Notes: generated from the sequence alone by a model not told the origin. A stretch of DNA of 64,000 nucleotides from Geminocystis herdmanii PCC 6308 (GCF_000332235.1 NZ_CM001775.1:3103770-3167769), one strand, 5' to 3'; numbered from the stretch's first letter, positions 1 through 10,103 are shown. Program-made: numbers and translations.

Positions 1-1053
1 ATTTAGTAATAAAACATTAATAATTAATCCTCCTAAACAGATGATATTAAACTTAATTAATCGCTTAATTTTTTGACGTTTACCCGGTTGTTTTTGGGAA
101 ATATCCCTAAATGTCCAAGCATCATTCCAGAGAAAATTATTAATAATTGCTAATTCTGAGGCAATAATTTTACTACGGGTTAAAGGAAGTGCTAAAGTAG
201 AAGGATCACTAAGAAGATATAAAAATGTCATATCAACAAATACGCCACTAAAACCCACTAATCCGAAACGAATAAAACGGTTAATTTGCCACAAAGAAAA
301 TCTTAAACGAATTAAATGACGAATATAATCGATATACTGTTTTTTCGTGACTTTACTTTCTCCCTCTTGTCGTTCTTGAAATACATAACCAACTTCTGCA
401 ATCCAGCCGACTTTTCCCCTTCCTAATACTTCCACTAAAATTTTATAGCCTAAAGGACTAAGATGAGTGTCGATTAAACAACGGCGACGCACCAAAAAAT
501 AACCACTCATGGGATCGGAAACTCTACCAATTACTTCGGGTAATATGATTAATCCTAAAGTTTGCGCACCACGGGATAAAAAACGCCTTAAGGCACTCCA
601 GTCGCTAACTCCTCCCCCCTCTGCATTACGACTGGCTACGGCTAAATCTGCTCCTTTTTGTATTTCTTTCCATAAATTGAGTAGGGTTTCGGGAGGATGT
701 TGTAAATCTGCGTCAATGACTCCTAAGATTTCTCCTCGCGCCACTTGCCAACCTCTTATCACGGCGGTAGATAATCCTTTTTCTTTTTCCCTTCTCATCA
801 CTCTTAAACTGGGGTATTCTTCTGTTAATTCTAAGGCAATTTCCCAAGTTCGATCGAAACTATCATCATCAACTATAATTAGTTCATATTCATGAGGAAT
901 AATTTGTTCTAATAATTGAGTAATTTGTGCTACTAAATTTTTAATATTTTTTCCTTCGTTATAAGTAGGAATAATTAACGAAAATAAAATAGGATCATCA
1001 TGGGGTTTTATTCCATTATGGTTAGGTATTGGGATTAATTTTTCCAAATTCAT
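1..1053 (-). CDS. Glycosyltransferase family 2 with GtrA-like membrane domain (partial)
   Basis: The reading frame begins at an ATG at 1053 and runs off the left edge, so the C-terminus is missing. The N-terminal part is a DPM1-like GT-A fold: IIPTYNEG near residue 28, the VDDDS motif, and DADLQHPP, the metal and donor-sugar region. After about residue 240 the chain becomes hydrophobic with a GtrA-like pattern (RFIRFGLVGFSG), followed by further membrane segments. Such proteins move a sugar from a nucleotide or polyprenyl donor onto a lipid carrier at the membrane; the substrate cannot be told. The next gene, ureD, is on the same strand but unrelated. The family is clear, the substrate unknown. 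Confidence 0.85.
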   Translation of the reverse strand, partial: MNLEKLIPIPNHNGIKPHDDPILFSLIIPTYNEGKNIKNLVAQITQLLEQIIPHEYELIIVDDDSFDRTWEIALELTEEYPSLRVMRREKEKGLSTAVIRGWQVARGEILGVIDADLQHPPETLLNLWKEIQKGADLAVASRNAEGGGVSDWSALRRFLSRGAQTLGLIILPEVIGRVSDPMSGYFLVRRRCLIDTHLSPLGYKILVEVLGRGKVGWIAEVGYVFQERQEGESKVTKKQYIDYIRHLIRLRFSLWQINRFIRFGLVGFSGVFVDMTFLYLLSDPSTLALPLTRSKIIASELAIINNFLWNDAWTFRDISQKQPGKRQKIKRLIKFNIICLGGLIINVLLLN

Positions 1054-1184
1054 TGAGTTTTATAATAGAAGAAAAAATAAAATTTGTTATTTTGATAAAT
1101 TAAAGTATTTATTGAGAATGCAGAATGGAAAATGGAGAATGAAAAATTAATAAGCAAATTCTTAATTCTTAATTCTCAAAGAAT

Positions 1185-2015
1185 TTATTGCCAAAAGCGA
1201 GATTTATTCGAGGAATTTTTACCATATTTTTGTCTTAATAATTGCCATATTGCGGTTAAACAAGTTTTAGCCTCACTCACAGAATATCCATGATAACGAC
1301 ACAATAACCCTTGTTGTAAAGTAGTGACCCCTACTATTAAATCACTAAACTGACTATTAATTAACTCTCTAATTTCCCCTATTACATCTTTATCTTTATC
1401 GGTAGAAATTAAGATTAAACTAGCGATGACAGGTTGAGAAGCTAAACCGTTAATCTCATTAAAAAGGTTACTTTCTCCTTGTAGTGATTGTCGATCGATC
1501 CATAAAGGTTGATGATTGTGCCATACCTCAGTATAGTTGAGCCATTGCCCTTGGGTAAAGGTTTCTCCCCGAGCAGTTCTACCAAAACGGATGATTTCCC
1601 ATGCTAACCATGTGCTATTATCTCCTAATTTCACTGTCATTTTTTGCTGATATTGACACTCATTGAATACGATCGATTCTTGGGGTAAATATTCTAAATA
1701 AGTGTTATTTTCTAACTTAATAACTATGTTTTGAAAGGCTTTTTTTTCTTGGGTACGATAAATTTTTGTAGCGGAGGGAGTGGTAATAAAAACTTGAGAA
1801 TTAGATAATAAATGAATATTTTGAGTAAGAATATCTCCGCCAACAATGCCTCCTGCTGTGTGTAAAATCACACTATGACAAATATCATCACCTTCAGGAT
1901 AAAAAGCCCTTTGAAGTTTAAATGGTGATTGATGATAAGCAGATTTTACCTTTGTTTTGCCTTCGTTATATTCATAAACTAAGTTAATTTTTCCTTGCCA
2001 ACTCCCTTCTAACAT
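1185..2015 (-). CDS. ureD: Urease accessory protein UreD (UreH)
   Basis: The 276-residue product matches UreD in length and key blocks: an N-terminal strand-rich part, the HTAGGIVGGD motif near residues 52-61, and TPSATKIYRT. UreD binds apo-urease and, with UreF and UreG, delivers nickel to the active site in the cytoplasm. No other urease gene is in this window, so ureD is separated from the structural genes, a common arrangement in cyanobacteria. The gene stands alone, with about 280 bp of non-coding DNA upstream. Confidence 0.9.
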   Translation of the reverse strand: MLEGSWQGKINLVYEYNEGKTKVKSAYHQSPFKLQRAFYPEGDDICHSVILHTAGGIVGGDILTQNIHLLSNSQVFITTPSATKIYRTQEKKAFQNIVIKLENNTYLEYLPQESIVFNECQYQQKMTVKLGDNSTWLAWEIIRFGRTARGETFTQGQWLNYTEVWHNHQPLWIDRQSLQGESNLFNEINGLASQPVIASLILISTDKDKDVIGEIRELINSQFSDLIVGVTTLQQGLLCRYHGYSVSEAKTCLTAIWQLLRQKYGKNSSNKSRFWQ

Positions 2016-2055
2016 TGTGTTTTTTTGTTACTATTTATTGATGATAATTTATGGA

Positions 2056-2110
2056 TTCGATCGAGCTTACCCCAAAGTAATAGAAATATCAACCCGTTTT
2101 AGCAATTCTG
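2056..2110. repeat. Diverged partial copy of the neighbouring hydrolase gene
   Basis: This stretch repeats about 55 bp of the alpha/beta hydrolase gene (around 2449-2510), including the words for cgagcttaccccaaagtaat and atcaacccgttttagcaat, with an 8-bp deletion. It lies in the 280-bp gap downstream of that gene and has no reading frame of its own. It looks like a small local duplication now decaying. The rest of the gap shows no gene. Confidence 0.75.
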
Positions 2111-2296
2111 CTCCCAATTAACATTACCCATAGATTTAGCTATATTAAAACACGAATCGAAGCTCGATCGAAAAAGATAATTAATCGGTATAACTAAATT
2201 AAGTATTAATTTCTAACCAATGCAATTTCTATAACTTTTTCCTCCTTGGTTATTTTTGTTTGCTTTAATTAGGTTATTTTAATAATTAGAAAATTT

Positions 2297-3178
2297 TTAT
2301 CTTTTACTACTAAGAAAATTTAAGACAATGTTGTTAAATAATTCTGGTGATTCATCATGAATACAATGACCAAGATTATCTAATAATTGTAATTCAATAT
2401 TAGGATTTATTTGTGCTAATTTTTCTGCTTGAATGGGGGGAATAAGTCGATCGAGCTTACCCCAAAGTAATAACATAGGAATATCAACCCGTTTTAGCAA
2501 TTCTTCCACAGAAGTAGAAAAATCTCCCATAGTTTTACTCAATGCTATTAAAGCACGCGCCGAACCTCGATCGAAGGTTGGAGAACTGATAAAATTAACT
2601 AACTCATCATCAACGTTAGTATGATCAATATAGGCAACCTTAAGACTACGGCGGATAATATTAGGTTGACGTACAACATAAAAAAGGAGGCGTATAAGTA
2701 ACGGTGAAGCCACCAAATTTTCTAAGGTTTTAACCAACGGTTGCAAAGCAGAAGGTATCATTTTTTGTCGAGAGGAAACATCAGGTAAACTTACCATTAC
2801 CAACTTGGTAGCGATATGGGGATTTTGTGCTACGGTATTTAAGGCAATTAATGATCCGATCGAATTACCGATAATAATACAAGGTTGATTAATAAAAGTG
2901 TGCCAAAAATCAGCAACTAATTCTGTCCATAACTCAATACCATAGTTAGTATAGGCTTTTTTCGATGATCCAAAACCCAGTAAATCCAGAGCATAAACCG
3001 TATGATACTGACTCAACACAGAAGTATTATGTCGCCAATGTCCTAAAGAAGCCCCAAAACCGTGTAATAAGATAATGGGTATATCCCTCGACTGGTTTTC
3101 GGAAGCTACCCTTGCAAAACTATAATGAATGTGCCAACCACGCCACATCCAATCCCTTTCATTGCCTGAATAAATCAT
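2297..3178 (-). CDS. Alpha/beta-fold hydrolase
   Basis: The 293-residue protein has the alpha/beta hydrolase signatures in order: the oxyanion-side LLHGFGAS near residue 38, the nucleophile elbow GNSIGS near residue 105, an acidic residue in LLLWGKLDRLIPP, and a late histidine in LDNLGHCIHDESPE. These supply the Ser-Asp-His triad. Many cyanobacterial paralogues of this type are annotated as haloalkane-dehalogenase-like or esterase proteins; the substrate cannot be inferred. It is transcribed alone, divergent from the RTX-like gene at 3263. Confidence 0.85.
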   Translation of the reverse strand: MIYSGNERDWMWRGWHIHYSFARVASENQSRDIPIILLHGFGASLGHWRHNTSVLSQYHTVYALDLLGFGSSKKAYTNYGIELWTELVADFWHTFINQPCIIIGNSIGSLIALNTVAQNPHIATKLVMVSLPDVSSRQKMIPSALQPLVKTLENLVASPLLIRLLFYVVRQPNIIRRSLKVAYIDHTNVDDELVNFISSPTFDRGSARALIALSKTMGDFSTSVEELLKRVDIPMLLLWGKLDRLIPPIQAEKLAQINPNIELQLLDNLGHCIHDESPELFNNIVLNFLSSKR

Positions 3179-3262
3179 AAATTACCGAATTAACATTTAA
3201 TATAAGTTAAAATTCATAGAACTTATAAACTTTGTAAAAACTTTATTACCAATATTCAAGAC

Positions 3263-4792
3263 ATGAATCCAGAAATTACTTTAACTTGGAATATCCTAGA
3301 AGAAGCCTTTGAAATTGTCAATATTAGCTCTATTACTGTCAATCCTCAAGATGCGATCGCCACTTATAAGAGTGCAGATGATCCTAATCAAGAGGGAGAC
3401 AATGAAATTTCTGATGAACTTTGGGCAGATTATACCCCTCCCCTTCCTTATATTAAAAATACTACCCGAAACTTGCAATTCAATGAATCTCAATTTATTG
3501 CATCCCCAGGGCAAGAAATTGGTATAACAACTTATGTTACCACTTCCGATGGTTATACATGGGCGGCAATGTCCACCGCAATTAATGCCATGTGGCCTTA
3601 TAATTCTGCTGATTATTCTGGTGTTTCCAGTCAAAATGCTTATTATGCAGGAAATCTTGTTACTACTCCCCCGGGCGGTGTGGTAAAAGTTACCGCTAAT
3701 TATAAAGGGCAAAATATGAAGTTTTGGGCAAACGAAGATGGTTTAACCTCCGATAATCCTAACGCAGTTAAGCTCGATCGATATTTTGTCATCGATGAAT
3801 GGGGTAATGAATATATTATGCACGCATCAGGACAATTAGATCAAAGTCAAGTAGCCACTGCTTTTGAGGAGGCAGTATTACCCGAAGGTTGGACAAAAGA
3901 AACCCGTCAATTATCCGAAGATTTGATTTTAAATCCCGCCGAAGGTGGCGATGGAAGTTTTCATTATCTAGTATTTCGTGATAGTGCCGATAACAGTTAT
4001 CATCAAACAAAATGGTCTAATACTGGTTCACTTTCTGCTCAAATCGAGGATTTTCCCATTTGGGGAGGGCAAGATGATAATATCCTTTTTGGGGATGCTA
4101 ATGGCGAAATTAGGAATGATTTGATTTACGGTGCAGGAGGGGATGATACCATTATTCCGGGGTTAGGCAATGATGAAATTTGGGGGGATGCTGGTATTGA
4201 TACCGTCATTTTAACGGGAGATAGTGCTGATTACTCGATCGAAGAAATCGCCACCGATGATATAAGTACCTTTACAGTGTCAGGATTTGGTTATACCAAA
4301 ACCCTTTATGATGTGGAATATTTACAGTTTGATAACGAAACAATTTCCTTAAATAAGGATAGTTTACTCAATACTCAAATATATCGTTTTCGTACAGGAG
4401 AGGGAACTTATCTTTATGTAGGCGATGAAGAACGTCAAAGTATTTTAGTAAGTAACTATAATTTTGTGGAAGAAGGAGAAGTTTTTAAAGTCTCCATGAC
4501 AATGGATGACGATTTAATTCCCATTTATCGTTTTCGCAATACTAATCTTACAGGTGCATACTTATATGTAGGAGAAGAAGAACGTCAAAGCATCTTACAA
4601 AGCGACTATGGTTTTGTGGAAGAAGGTTTAGCGTTTTATACTTATGGTGCGATGAGTGACCAAGGGCAAGATATTTATCGATTTCAAACTAGCCCAGGTG
4701 CTTATATTTTTGTGGCAGAAGAAGAAAGACAAAGCATCTTAGAAAATTATTCTACTTTTACAGAAGAAGGAGTTGCTTTTAACGTAACATAA
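3263..4792 (+). CDS. RTX-type calcium-binding protein with three C-terminal YRF/DUF5648-like repeats
   Basis: The 509-residue protein has no Sec signal. Residues about 289-315 carry glycine/aspartate nonapeptide repeats (GAGGDDT, GLGNDEI, GDAGIDT) that bind calcium in type I-secreted RTX proteins. The C-terminus has three copies about 49 residues apart (near 372, 421 and 471), each reading IYRF-x-Y(L/I)(Y/F)V-x-EERQSIL and ending in EEG-x-F, similar to DUF5648-type repeats. The first 280 residues are not recognised; they are rich in aromatic residues and may be the functional domain. The likely role is an exported surface or extracellular protein. Secretion is inferred from the RTX motif only. 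Confidence 0.7.
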   Translation: MNPEITLTWNILEEAFEIVNISSITVNPQDAIATYKSADDPNQEGDNEISDELWADYTPPLPYIKNTTRNLQFNESQFIASPGQEIGITTYVTTSDGYTWAAMSTAINAMWPYNSADYSGVSSQNAYYAGNLVTTPPGGVVKVTANYKGQNMKFWANEDGLTSDNPNAVKLDRYFVIDEWGNEYIMHASGQLDQSQVATAFEEAVLPEGWTKETRQLSEDLILNPAEGGDGSFHYLVFRDSADNSYHQTKWSNTGSLSAQIEDFPIWGGQDDNILFGDANGEIRNDLIYGAGGDDTIIPGLGNDEIWGDAGIDTVILTGDSADYSIEEIATDDISTFTVSGFGYTKTLYDVEYLQFDNETISLNKDSLLNTQIYRFRTGEGTYLYVGDEERQSILVSNYNFVEEGEVFKVSMTMDDDLIPIYRFRNTNLTGAYLYVGEEERQSILQSDYGFVEEGLAFYTYGAMSDQGQDIYRFQTSPGAYIFVAEEERQSILENYSTFTEEGVAFNVT

Positions 4793-4918
4793 CTCTATTT
4801 GAATATATAACTATTAGACATCGATCATAATTATGATTTTACCACCGTAGAACAGGCATCTTGGCTGTTTGTCTCCCAGATGTTTAATGATTTTTTCCTT
4901 TCAATCTTTTTATTAGCA

Positions 4919-5701
4919 TTAATTTTGGTTATTTTGTGTTAAACGCTCAACCAAGTTTAAAGATAAACCAGTTATCTCGACAATTTCGTTAATGGTTAAT
5001 CCTTTTTTGAGTAAATTAAGAGCAATTTCCACTTGAGTCTCCAACCTTCCTTTTAACTCACCTTTTAACTCTCCAGAATGATAAATTTCTTGATAAATAG
5101 CTGATTCTTGCATAATATCGCTCCTTAAAATACCTTTAATAATGTCCTCTGAAATAACTAAGTTAGCTAAAATCGCACTCGCTGCCGTTAGATTACTTTT
5201 AATATTTCGATCGGTAATCTCCTCAATAGCTTGAGCGACTCTACTTAATACTATTTTAGGCTCATTCGTTTGACTTAGCACCGCAAAAGGTAATAAACCT
5301 TGATACTGTAAAAACTTTTCTGTAGGCATTTCCCAGAGACGAATTACCTCAAATTCATGGTAAGTTTTACTCAAACGAAAACTATTTTGTTGCACTAAAT
5401 CAGAATTAGTGGGGCGTAAATAAATCACTACTTGACGCATTTCCTTTTGGGGATAACGGCGATAAACCCTCACCCGATAATCTAACATTCTAAAAGGCAT
5501 AGTTTCATCGGCATCCGTCTGAAATTCCGTATGTAAGACCAAATCCTCTGACTGTAATAAAATCAAAGAATCCGCCCTAATTGGCTCATTAGATAACTCC
5601 GTTGGCTTCAATTCAGTTAACTTAACGGGATTTCCTAATAACCACGTCACCAAATCATCTCGGAAATTTTCCGCTAAAAACTTACAAATATTATCAAACA
5701 T
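4919..5701 (-). CDS. Rpn-family PD-(D/E)XK nuclease-like protein
   Basis: The 260-residue product has the layout of the recombination-promoting nuclease/putative transposase family abundant in cyanobacteria. The N-terminal part holds an E-x-Q core (LVLHTEFQTDAD), followed by MLDYRVRVYRRY, a central IRLWEMP block, and a C-terminal helical tail with GELKGELKGRLETQ. The C-terminal NEIVEITGLSLNLVERL resembles a small helix-turn-helix. Family members act in RecA-independent recombination or phage defence; none of that can be shown here. It stands alone. Confidence 0.75.
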   Translation of the reverse strand: MFDNICKFLAENFRDDLVTWLLGNPVKLTELKPTELSNEPIRADSLILLQSEDLVLHTEFQTDADETMPFRMLDYRVRVYRRYPQKEMRQVVIYLRPTNSDLVQQNSFRLSKTYHEFEVIRLWEMPTEKFLQYQGLLPFAVLSQTNEPKIVLSRVAQAIEEITDRNIKSNLTAASAILANLVISEDIIKGILRSDIMQESAIYQEIYHSGELKGELKGRLETQVEIALNLLKKGLTINEIVEITGLSLNLVERLTQNNQN

Positions 5702-6022
5702 ACTTTAGGTTTTAGGTAAACAAAAAAGAAGTAACTTTAAGTTATCTTCTCAGAAATTACGCATTTTTACCAAAAATCAATGATTTTGAGATTTCTCGTT
5801 ACCTCGAAATGACAGAATATCGTTATCGGTGCTTAAATCCTACTTCTCTAAAATACCATTAATTCTTAGCCCAACCTAGCTAAAATTTTAAGAGTTTTCC
5901 TATAATTTAATGTTTTTTAATAAAAAAAGAAGGTTTTACCCTGAGTGCCTCGCAATGACAATAAAGAAATAAAATTAACATCCTTACTCATTACTCATTA
6001 CTCATTACTCATTACTCATTAC
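5702..6022. other. Non-coding stretch before lysC 3' end
   Basis: No gene is visible in these 321 bp. The only structure is a heptanucleotide tandem repeat (ttactca) at its right end, which runs up to the lysC stop codon. Confidence 0.6.
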
Positions 6023-6026
6023 TCAC
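5984..6026. repeat. Heptanucleotide tandem repeat (ttactca)n
   Basis: About six uninterrupted copies of the 7-mer ttactca end at the lysC stop codon. This matches the short tandemly repeated repetitive sequences known from cyanobacteria. Similar 7-mer arrays occur at several other gene ends in the window. Confidence 0.85.
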
Positions 6027-7825
6027 TCTTTTGAGGGTACTTCTAAGGTGGTATCACCACTCAATCCAAAGGCTTCGTGTACGGCTTTTAAGGCTTGGAT
6101 ACCTTGAGATTCCGAGACTACACAACTAATTTTAATCTCTGATGTGGTAATCATATAGATATTAATGCTTTCCTTTGCCAATGCCTCAAAAAACTTGGCG
6201 GCAACTCCGGGCGAACCAATCATGCCCGAACCGACTATACTTACTTTAGCGATGTTGGTATCCACGCTAATCAGTTTAAATTTAATTTCTGATTGTAGTC
6301 GATAAAGGGCTTCTTTTGCTTGTTGGGCATCCTGTTGGGCTACGGTAAAGGCAATATCACGCATGGGAATACCATCGACAATACGACATCTTTGAGATTG
6401 AATAATCATGTCAACGCTGATATTTTCTTGAGATAACACGGTAAACACTTTCGCCGCCATACCGGGTACATCGGGTACAAATAATATGGCTAATTGGGCT
6501 TGATTTTGATCTAACGCTACCCCTCTAACGGGTACTAAACTACTATTTTCTTTTTCTTCCTGATGGCTAATATTAGAACTATCAATGTCGAAAGCCTCAC
6601 ATAAGGCGTTGATGGCTCGATCGCACTCATCTTGATCTACAATACAACTAACCTTAACCTCAGAAGTGGAAATCATCTGAATATTTACCCCTGCGGAAGC
6701 TAAAGACTGAAACATTGTGGCTGCAATACCCGGTCTTCCAATCATACCTGCACCAGCGATGGCAATTTTAGCGATTTTTTTCTCCACTAAAATGTCTGTA
6801 TTACCGTTTTCGTCTAAAATCGGTGCGATCGCCATAGCTACAGATTCAGCATGGGGTAAAACATCTTTAACGACAGTGAAGGCAATATCGTTGCTGTTTC
6901 CCTCGTGAATGGATTGAATAATTAAGTCCACATCGACGTTTTGACGGGCTATTTCTCCAAAAAGTTTCGCCGCAATACCCGGTCGATCGGCAACCCTTAG
7001 AAGGGCTATTTTGGCTTGATCTGAGTCAAATTGAACGGCATCCACAGCCTTAGTAAGTTCTAACCCCACAAGAGGCTTACCTTGATAGGGCGGAGAGATA
7101 ACTTTAGTACCTGCGTCATCTGTCCAACTAGATTTTACGACTAATTCCATACCAAAATTACGGGCAATTTCCACCGCACGAGGATGTAATACTTTGGCGC
7201 CAAGACTAGCTAACTCTAGCATTTCATCGCTAGTAATTTCATCCATAAGTTTCGCAGAAGGTACAATTCTGGGATCAGTGGTTAAAATACCGGGTACATC
7301 GGTATATATTTCACAGCAATCCGCTTGAAGGGCAACGGCTAAAGCTACGGCGGAGGTATCTGAGCCTCCTCTACCGAGGGTAGTAATTTCAAAATCGGTT
7401 AAATTGGTGATACCTTGAAAACCAGCTACCACAACGACTTTTCCTTGTTGTAATTCTCGGTTAATTCGATCGGGCTTAATTTCTAAAATTCTGGCTTTGC
7501 TGTGATTGGCTTCGGTGACGATACCCACTTGCGCACCAGTTAAAGAAATGGCGGGTTGCCCAATTTCCTGTAATGCCATGCTTAACAAAGAAATTGACAC
7601 TTGTTCCCCTGTGGAGAGTAACATATCCATTTCTCGACGACTGGGGTTACTAGAAATTTCTTGGGCTAATTTCACCAAGCCATCGGTGGTTTTTCCCATA
7701 GCGGAAACCACTACCACAACTTGATTTCCTTCCTTGACAGTACGATAAATTCTTTGACTCACCGACTTAATGCGATCGACTGAACCGACTGAACTACCAC
7801 CATATTTCTGGACAATTAGCGCCAT
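6023..7825 (-). CDS. lysC: Aspartate kinase with four ACT domains
   Basis: LysC phosphorylates aspartate, the first step to lysine, threonine and methionine. The N-terminal kinase domain shows KYGGSSVG at residues 7-14 and the [13 protein letters not shown] block. After about residue 260 come four ACT-like units in two similar pairs; both pairs contain the M-x-M-IGxPGxAA type sequence and an S(T)SE(I/V)K element. The 600-residue length agrees with the four-ACT cyanobacterial form, in which the extra ACT pair takes part in feedback inhibition by lysine and threonine. It is a single gene, with its stop inside the 7-mer repeat. Confidence 0.93.
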   Translation of the reverse strand: MALIVQKYGGSSVGSVDRIKSVSQRIYRTVKEGNQVVVVVSAMGKTTDGLVKLAQEISSNPSRREMDMLLSTGEQVSISLLSMALQEIGQPAISLTGAQVGIVTEANHSKARILEIKPDRINRELQQGKVVVVAGFQGITNLTDFEITTLGRGGSDTSAVALAVALQADCCEIYTDVPGILTTDPRIVPSAKLMDEITSDEMLELASLGAKVLHPRAVEIARNFGMELVVKSSWTDDAGTKVISPPYQGKPLVGLELTKAVDAVQFDSDQAKIALLRVADRPGIAAKLFGEIARQNVDVDLIIQSIHEGNSNDIAFTVVKDVLPHAESVAMAIAPILDENGNTDILVEKKIAKIAIAGAGMIGRPGIAATMFQSLASAGVNIQMISTSEVKVSCIVDQDECDRAINALCEAFDIDSSNISHQEEKENSSLVPVRGVALDQNQAQLAILFVPDVPGMAAKVFTVLSQENISVDMIIQSQRCRIVDGIPMRDIAFTVAQQDAQQAKEALYRLQSEIKFKLISVDTNIAKVSIVGSGMIGSPGVAAKFFEALAKESINIYMITTSEIKISCVVSESQGIQALKAVHEAFGLSGDTTLEVPSKE

Positions 7826-8028
7826 ATCTTGACATTCACTTTAAAAATTACCTGATTAATAGTAACAAAATTTGTCTCGATCGAAAAAACAATTCTGGCA
7901 GGATTGAGTTATTAATTAACGCCCTAACACTGAGGAGATTGATATTTTGCTGTAAGACACTTTTAAAAAATATAAAGGTTGCCGAAAGGGTGTTATTTAT
8001 TATCAATTTCGTCGATGACGAAGTGGCG

Positions 8029-8661
8029 CTACTCGATCGAATCTAGGTTTAATAAGCCTTTTGGGGGGTTAATTTCTAAGCGTTTTTCTTCCAAATTAAC
8101 CACGGGTACAATGTCTTTCACAAAAGGAATTAACACCGTGACAGGTTTCGATTTTTTGACTTTGAGTTTGTGTCTTTTCGATACTCGACTTACTTTTTCT
8201 AAGTCTGGAATAATATCGGGTTTAGCTTCGGGTTGCTTATGTAATGTTACTTCTAAAATGTCGTTTCCTGCACTAAAAACATCGGTGACAATGCCTATAT
8301 TTTCCCTCGTTGCTTGATTAAATACCTCTAAATCAATTAAGTCTGCAATGTGATATTCTTCTTTTTCTAACTTGGGTCGATCGAGCTTTTCTACAAACAA
8401 CTTACAACCCCGCAAACTTTCCGCCTGATTTCGATCGTCGATACCTGCTAATTTGATGATAAAAATATTCTTCCCTGGCATTTGTCTTCCCCTGACTAAT
8501 TCCACTAATTGGGGAGACTGATGAGGTTGAACTTGTAACCAACGACTACCGGATTTTTCAAAACGTTCGGGAAAATCCGAGTCTGTTTTTACCTTCAATT
8601 CCCCTTGAATCCCTTGAGGTGATACGATCGTACCTATTTCGATTAAATCTTGAATCTGCAA
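8029..8661 (-). CDS. rimM: Ribosome maturation factor RimM
   Basis: The 210-residue product begins with the RimM N-domain (IGTIVSPQGIQGELKVKTDSDFPERF), followed by a PRC-barrel with ADLIDLEVF and a C-terminal VLIPFVKDIVPVVNLEEKRLEI block. RimM binds ribosomal protein S19 and helps to mature the 30S subunit. It is a little longer than many RimM proteins because of a basic insert near residues 155-175. The zinc-ribbon gene ends about 40 bp upstream on the same strand, so co-transcription is possible. Confidence 0.93.
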   Translation of the reverse strand: MQIQDLIEIGTIVSPQGIQGELKVKTDSDFPERFEKSGSRWLQVQPHQSPQLVELVRGRQMPGKNIFIIKLAGIDDRNQAESLRGCKLFVEKLDRPKLEKEEYHIADLIDLEVFNQATRENIGIVTDVFSAGNDILEVTLHKQPEAKPDIIPDLEKVSRVSKRHKLKVKKSKPVTVLIPFVKDIVPVVNLEEKRLEINPPKGLLNLDSIE

Positions 8662-8702
8662 ATTATTTTCTACTCCAAAAAAAGCCCTTACCTAGATTAA
8701 TA

Positions 8703-8879
8703 TTATACTTTGAGTTCACCATTATCGATATTTTGCTCACAATTTTGTAATGGTTTTCTTTTCTCAATACTTTTGCTTTCAATAACCGGCATAATCTCCC
8801 GACAATAAAGACAATACCAATACATTCCTTTATCGTTAACATGAGCTAAAAGTTTTGTCGAACAACATGGGCAATCCAT
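8703..8879 (-). CDS. Small zinc-ribbon protein, possibly iron-stress linked
   Basis: The 58-residue product has two zinc-binding knuckles, CPCC near residue 3 and CLYC near residue 23, then a charged tail. The start is set by a strong GGAGG placed 7-8 nt before the ATG at 8879; an upstream in-frame ATG at 8894 overlaps that ribosome site and is unlikely. The leader holds the hairpin at 8907-8938 and, upstream of it, the motif shared with isiA and isiB. Function is unknown. Confidence 0.65.
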   Translation of the reverse strand: MDCPCCSTKLLAHVNDKGMYWYCLYCREIMPVIESKSIEKRKPLQNCEQNIDNGELKV

Positions 8880-8900
8880 TATGGAAACCTCCATAAAATA

Positions 8901-8938
8901 AAAAAAGGGAACTTCGTTGACAGTTCCAAGAAGTTCCC
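8901..8938 (-). terminator. Rho-independent terminator after isiA / leader hairpin of the zinc-ribbon gene
   Basis: On the minus strand a 9-bp stem (GGGAACTTC paired with GAAGTTCCC, extended by three pairs beyond a bulge) is followed directly by six T residues. It lies about 135 bp after the isiA stop and would end the isiA message. It also lies in the leader of the zinc-ribbon gene, so it could act as an attenuator. Confidence 0.75.
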
Positions 8939-8962
8939 CTTAAAATAAAAAAGAGAATCATT

Positions 8963-8977
8963 AATAAGCTATAGACT
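8963..8977 (-). promoter_or_regulatory. Shared motif upstream of the zinc-ribbon gene
   Basis: The plus strand reads AATAAGCTATAGACT. It is nearly the same as the motifs before isiA and isiB but one base shorter. It lies 84-98 nt before the zinc-ribbon start and upstream of the hairpin. Confidence 0.4.
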
Positions 8978-9074
8978 TTTTTCCCAAAATAGTCCTTAGT
9001 GTAGTAGTTAAGCATTCGAGAGGAAAGAATTAAATATATTCCCAGTATATGTAACCCTTTCCCTCACTGGGTAG

Positions 9075-10103
9075 TTAAACTTCGATCGAATCCAAGGCTT
9101 TTTCTACCCGTCGAAAATCGAATCCCAAAGCGCGTAAGGAATGCCATAAATGTCCTTGTAAGAAGAAGAAAGCAAGGAAGAAATGAGCATTAGCTAACCA
9201 ACAACGGGAAGTATGTTCACCGTAAGGTAATTGAACGGTATCTGCAAAATAAGGAGTGATTCCCAATTTCACCTCTAAAGCAGGACCATAAAATTCCACA
9301 GGATAAGCTAAAGTATTAACAGCACAGAAATAAGCCGCCACGAATCCTGCTAAAGCAATTCCTCCTAGAGAATAGGATAAGACTGCTTCTCCAGAAAACA
9401 TCAGCACTCTTTTTGCCCATTTTAAAGGAGGTACGAGAATATGCCAAACACCTCCGCCAATGAGCATTATGCCTACGAAGATATGTCCTCCCACTAAATC
9501 CTCTAAACTGCTAATACTAGCAAAGTGAGTTTGATAGCCGTAAATAGTAGCTAAATCAAGAGTTGGATGTTCAATCATGCGCACAGATTGAGTAGTGGCA
9601 TCGTATAAACCACCCCAATACATTGCTTTTCCAGCTAATAATAAAGCACCTGCACCCAAAAAAAGCAAATGATGACCAAGAATTAAACCTAGTTTAGCAG
9701 GATCATCCCAGTTAAAATGAAACATCTTAGCTTGTCCTTGAGCTTTACTTAAATCTTCTGGAGCTTTCAGGGTGTGGTATAATGCCCCAGCACCTAAAAA
9801 AGCCGAAGAAATAAGATGAATTGAGCCAATGACGAAGTAAGGATAGGTGTCCACAATTTGCCCTCCATCACCTACTCCCCAACCGAGGGTAGCTAAATGG
9901 GGTAACAGAATTAATCCTTGCTCTCCCATAGGTAAAGAGGTATCAAAACGGGAAATTTCAAATAGGGTAAAAGCACCTGCCCAAAAGGCGGTTAGGGCTG
10001 CTTGTCCGACATGAGCGGCGATAAAGAAGCCACTTCGATCGGCAAATCTGGCATTTCCTGCCCACCAATCGTATTTTACTTCGGGGTTATCGTAAGTTTG
10101 CAT
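9075..10103 (-). CDS. isiA: Iron-stress chlorophyll-binding protein IsiA (CP43')
   Basis: IsiA is a six-helix chlorophyll a antenna that rings photosystem I under iron limitation. The protein starts with the family signature [16 protein letters not shown], has the paired histidines of chlorophyll ligands in its helices (for example [11 protein letters not shown]), and ends with the [22 protein letters not shown] block. The ATG at 10103 is preferred because AGGAAG lies 5 nt before it; this gives 342 residues, the usual IsiA length, whereas an in-frame upstream start would add eight residues. Unusually, the flavodoxin gene lies upstream of it rather than downstream. Confidence 0.93.
   Translation of the reverse strand: MQTYDNPEVKYDWWAGNARFADRSGFFIAAHVGQAALTAFWAGAFTLFEISRFDTSLPMGEQGLILLPHLATLGWGVGDGGQIVDTYPYFVIGSIHLISSAFLGAGALYHTLKAPEDLSKAQGQAKMFHFNWDDPAKLGLILGHHLLFLGAGALLLAGKAMYWGGLYDATTQSVRMIEHPTLDLATIYGYQTHFASISSLEDLVGGHIFVGIMLIGGGVWHILVPPLKWAKRVLMFSGEAVLSYSLGGIALAGFVAAYFCAVNTLAYPVEFYGPALEVKLGITPYFADTVQLPYGEHTSRCWLANAHFFLAFFFLQGHLWHSLRALGFDFRRVEKALDSIEV

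Noticed and set aside
509-895. 128-codon plus-strand open frame
   Set aside because: It lies fully inside the glycosyltransferase gene on the other strand, whose catalytic motifs are clear.
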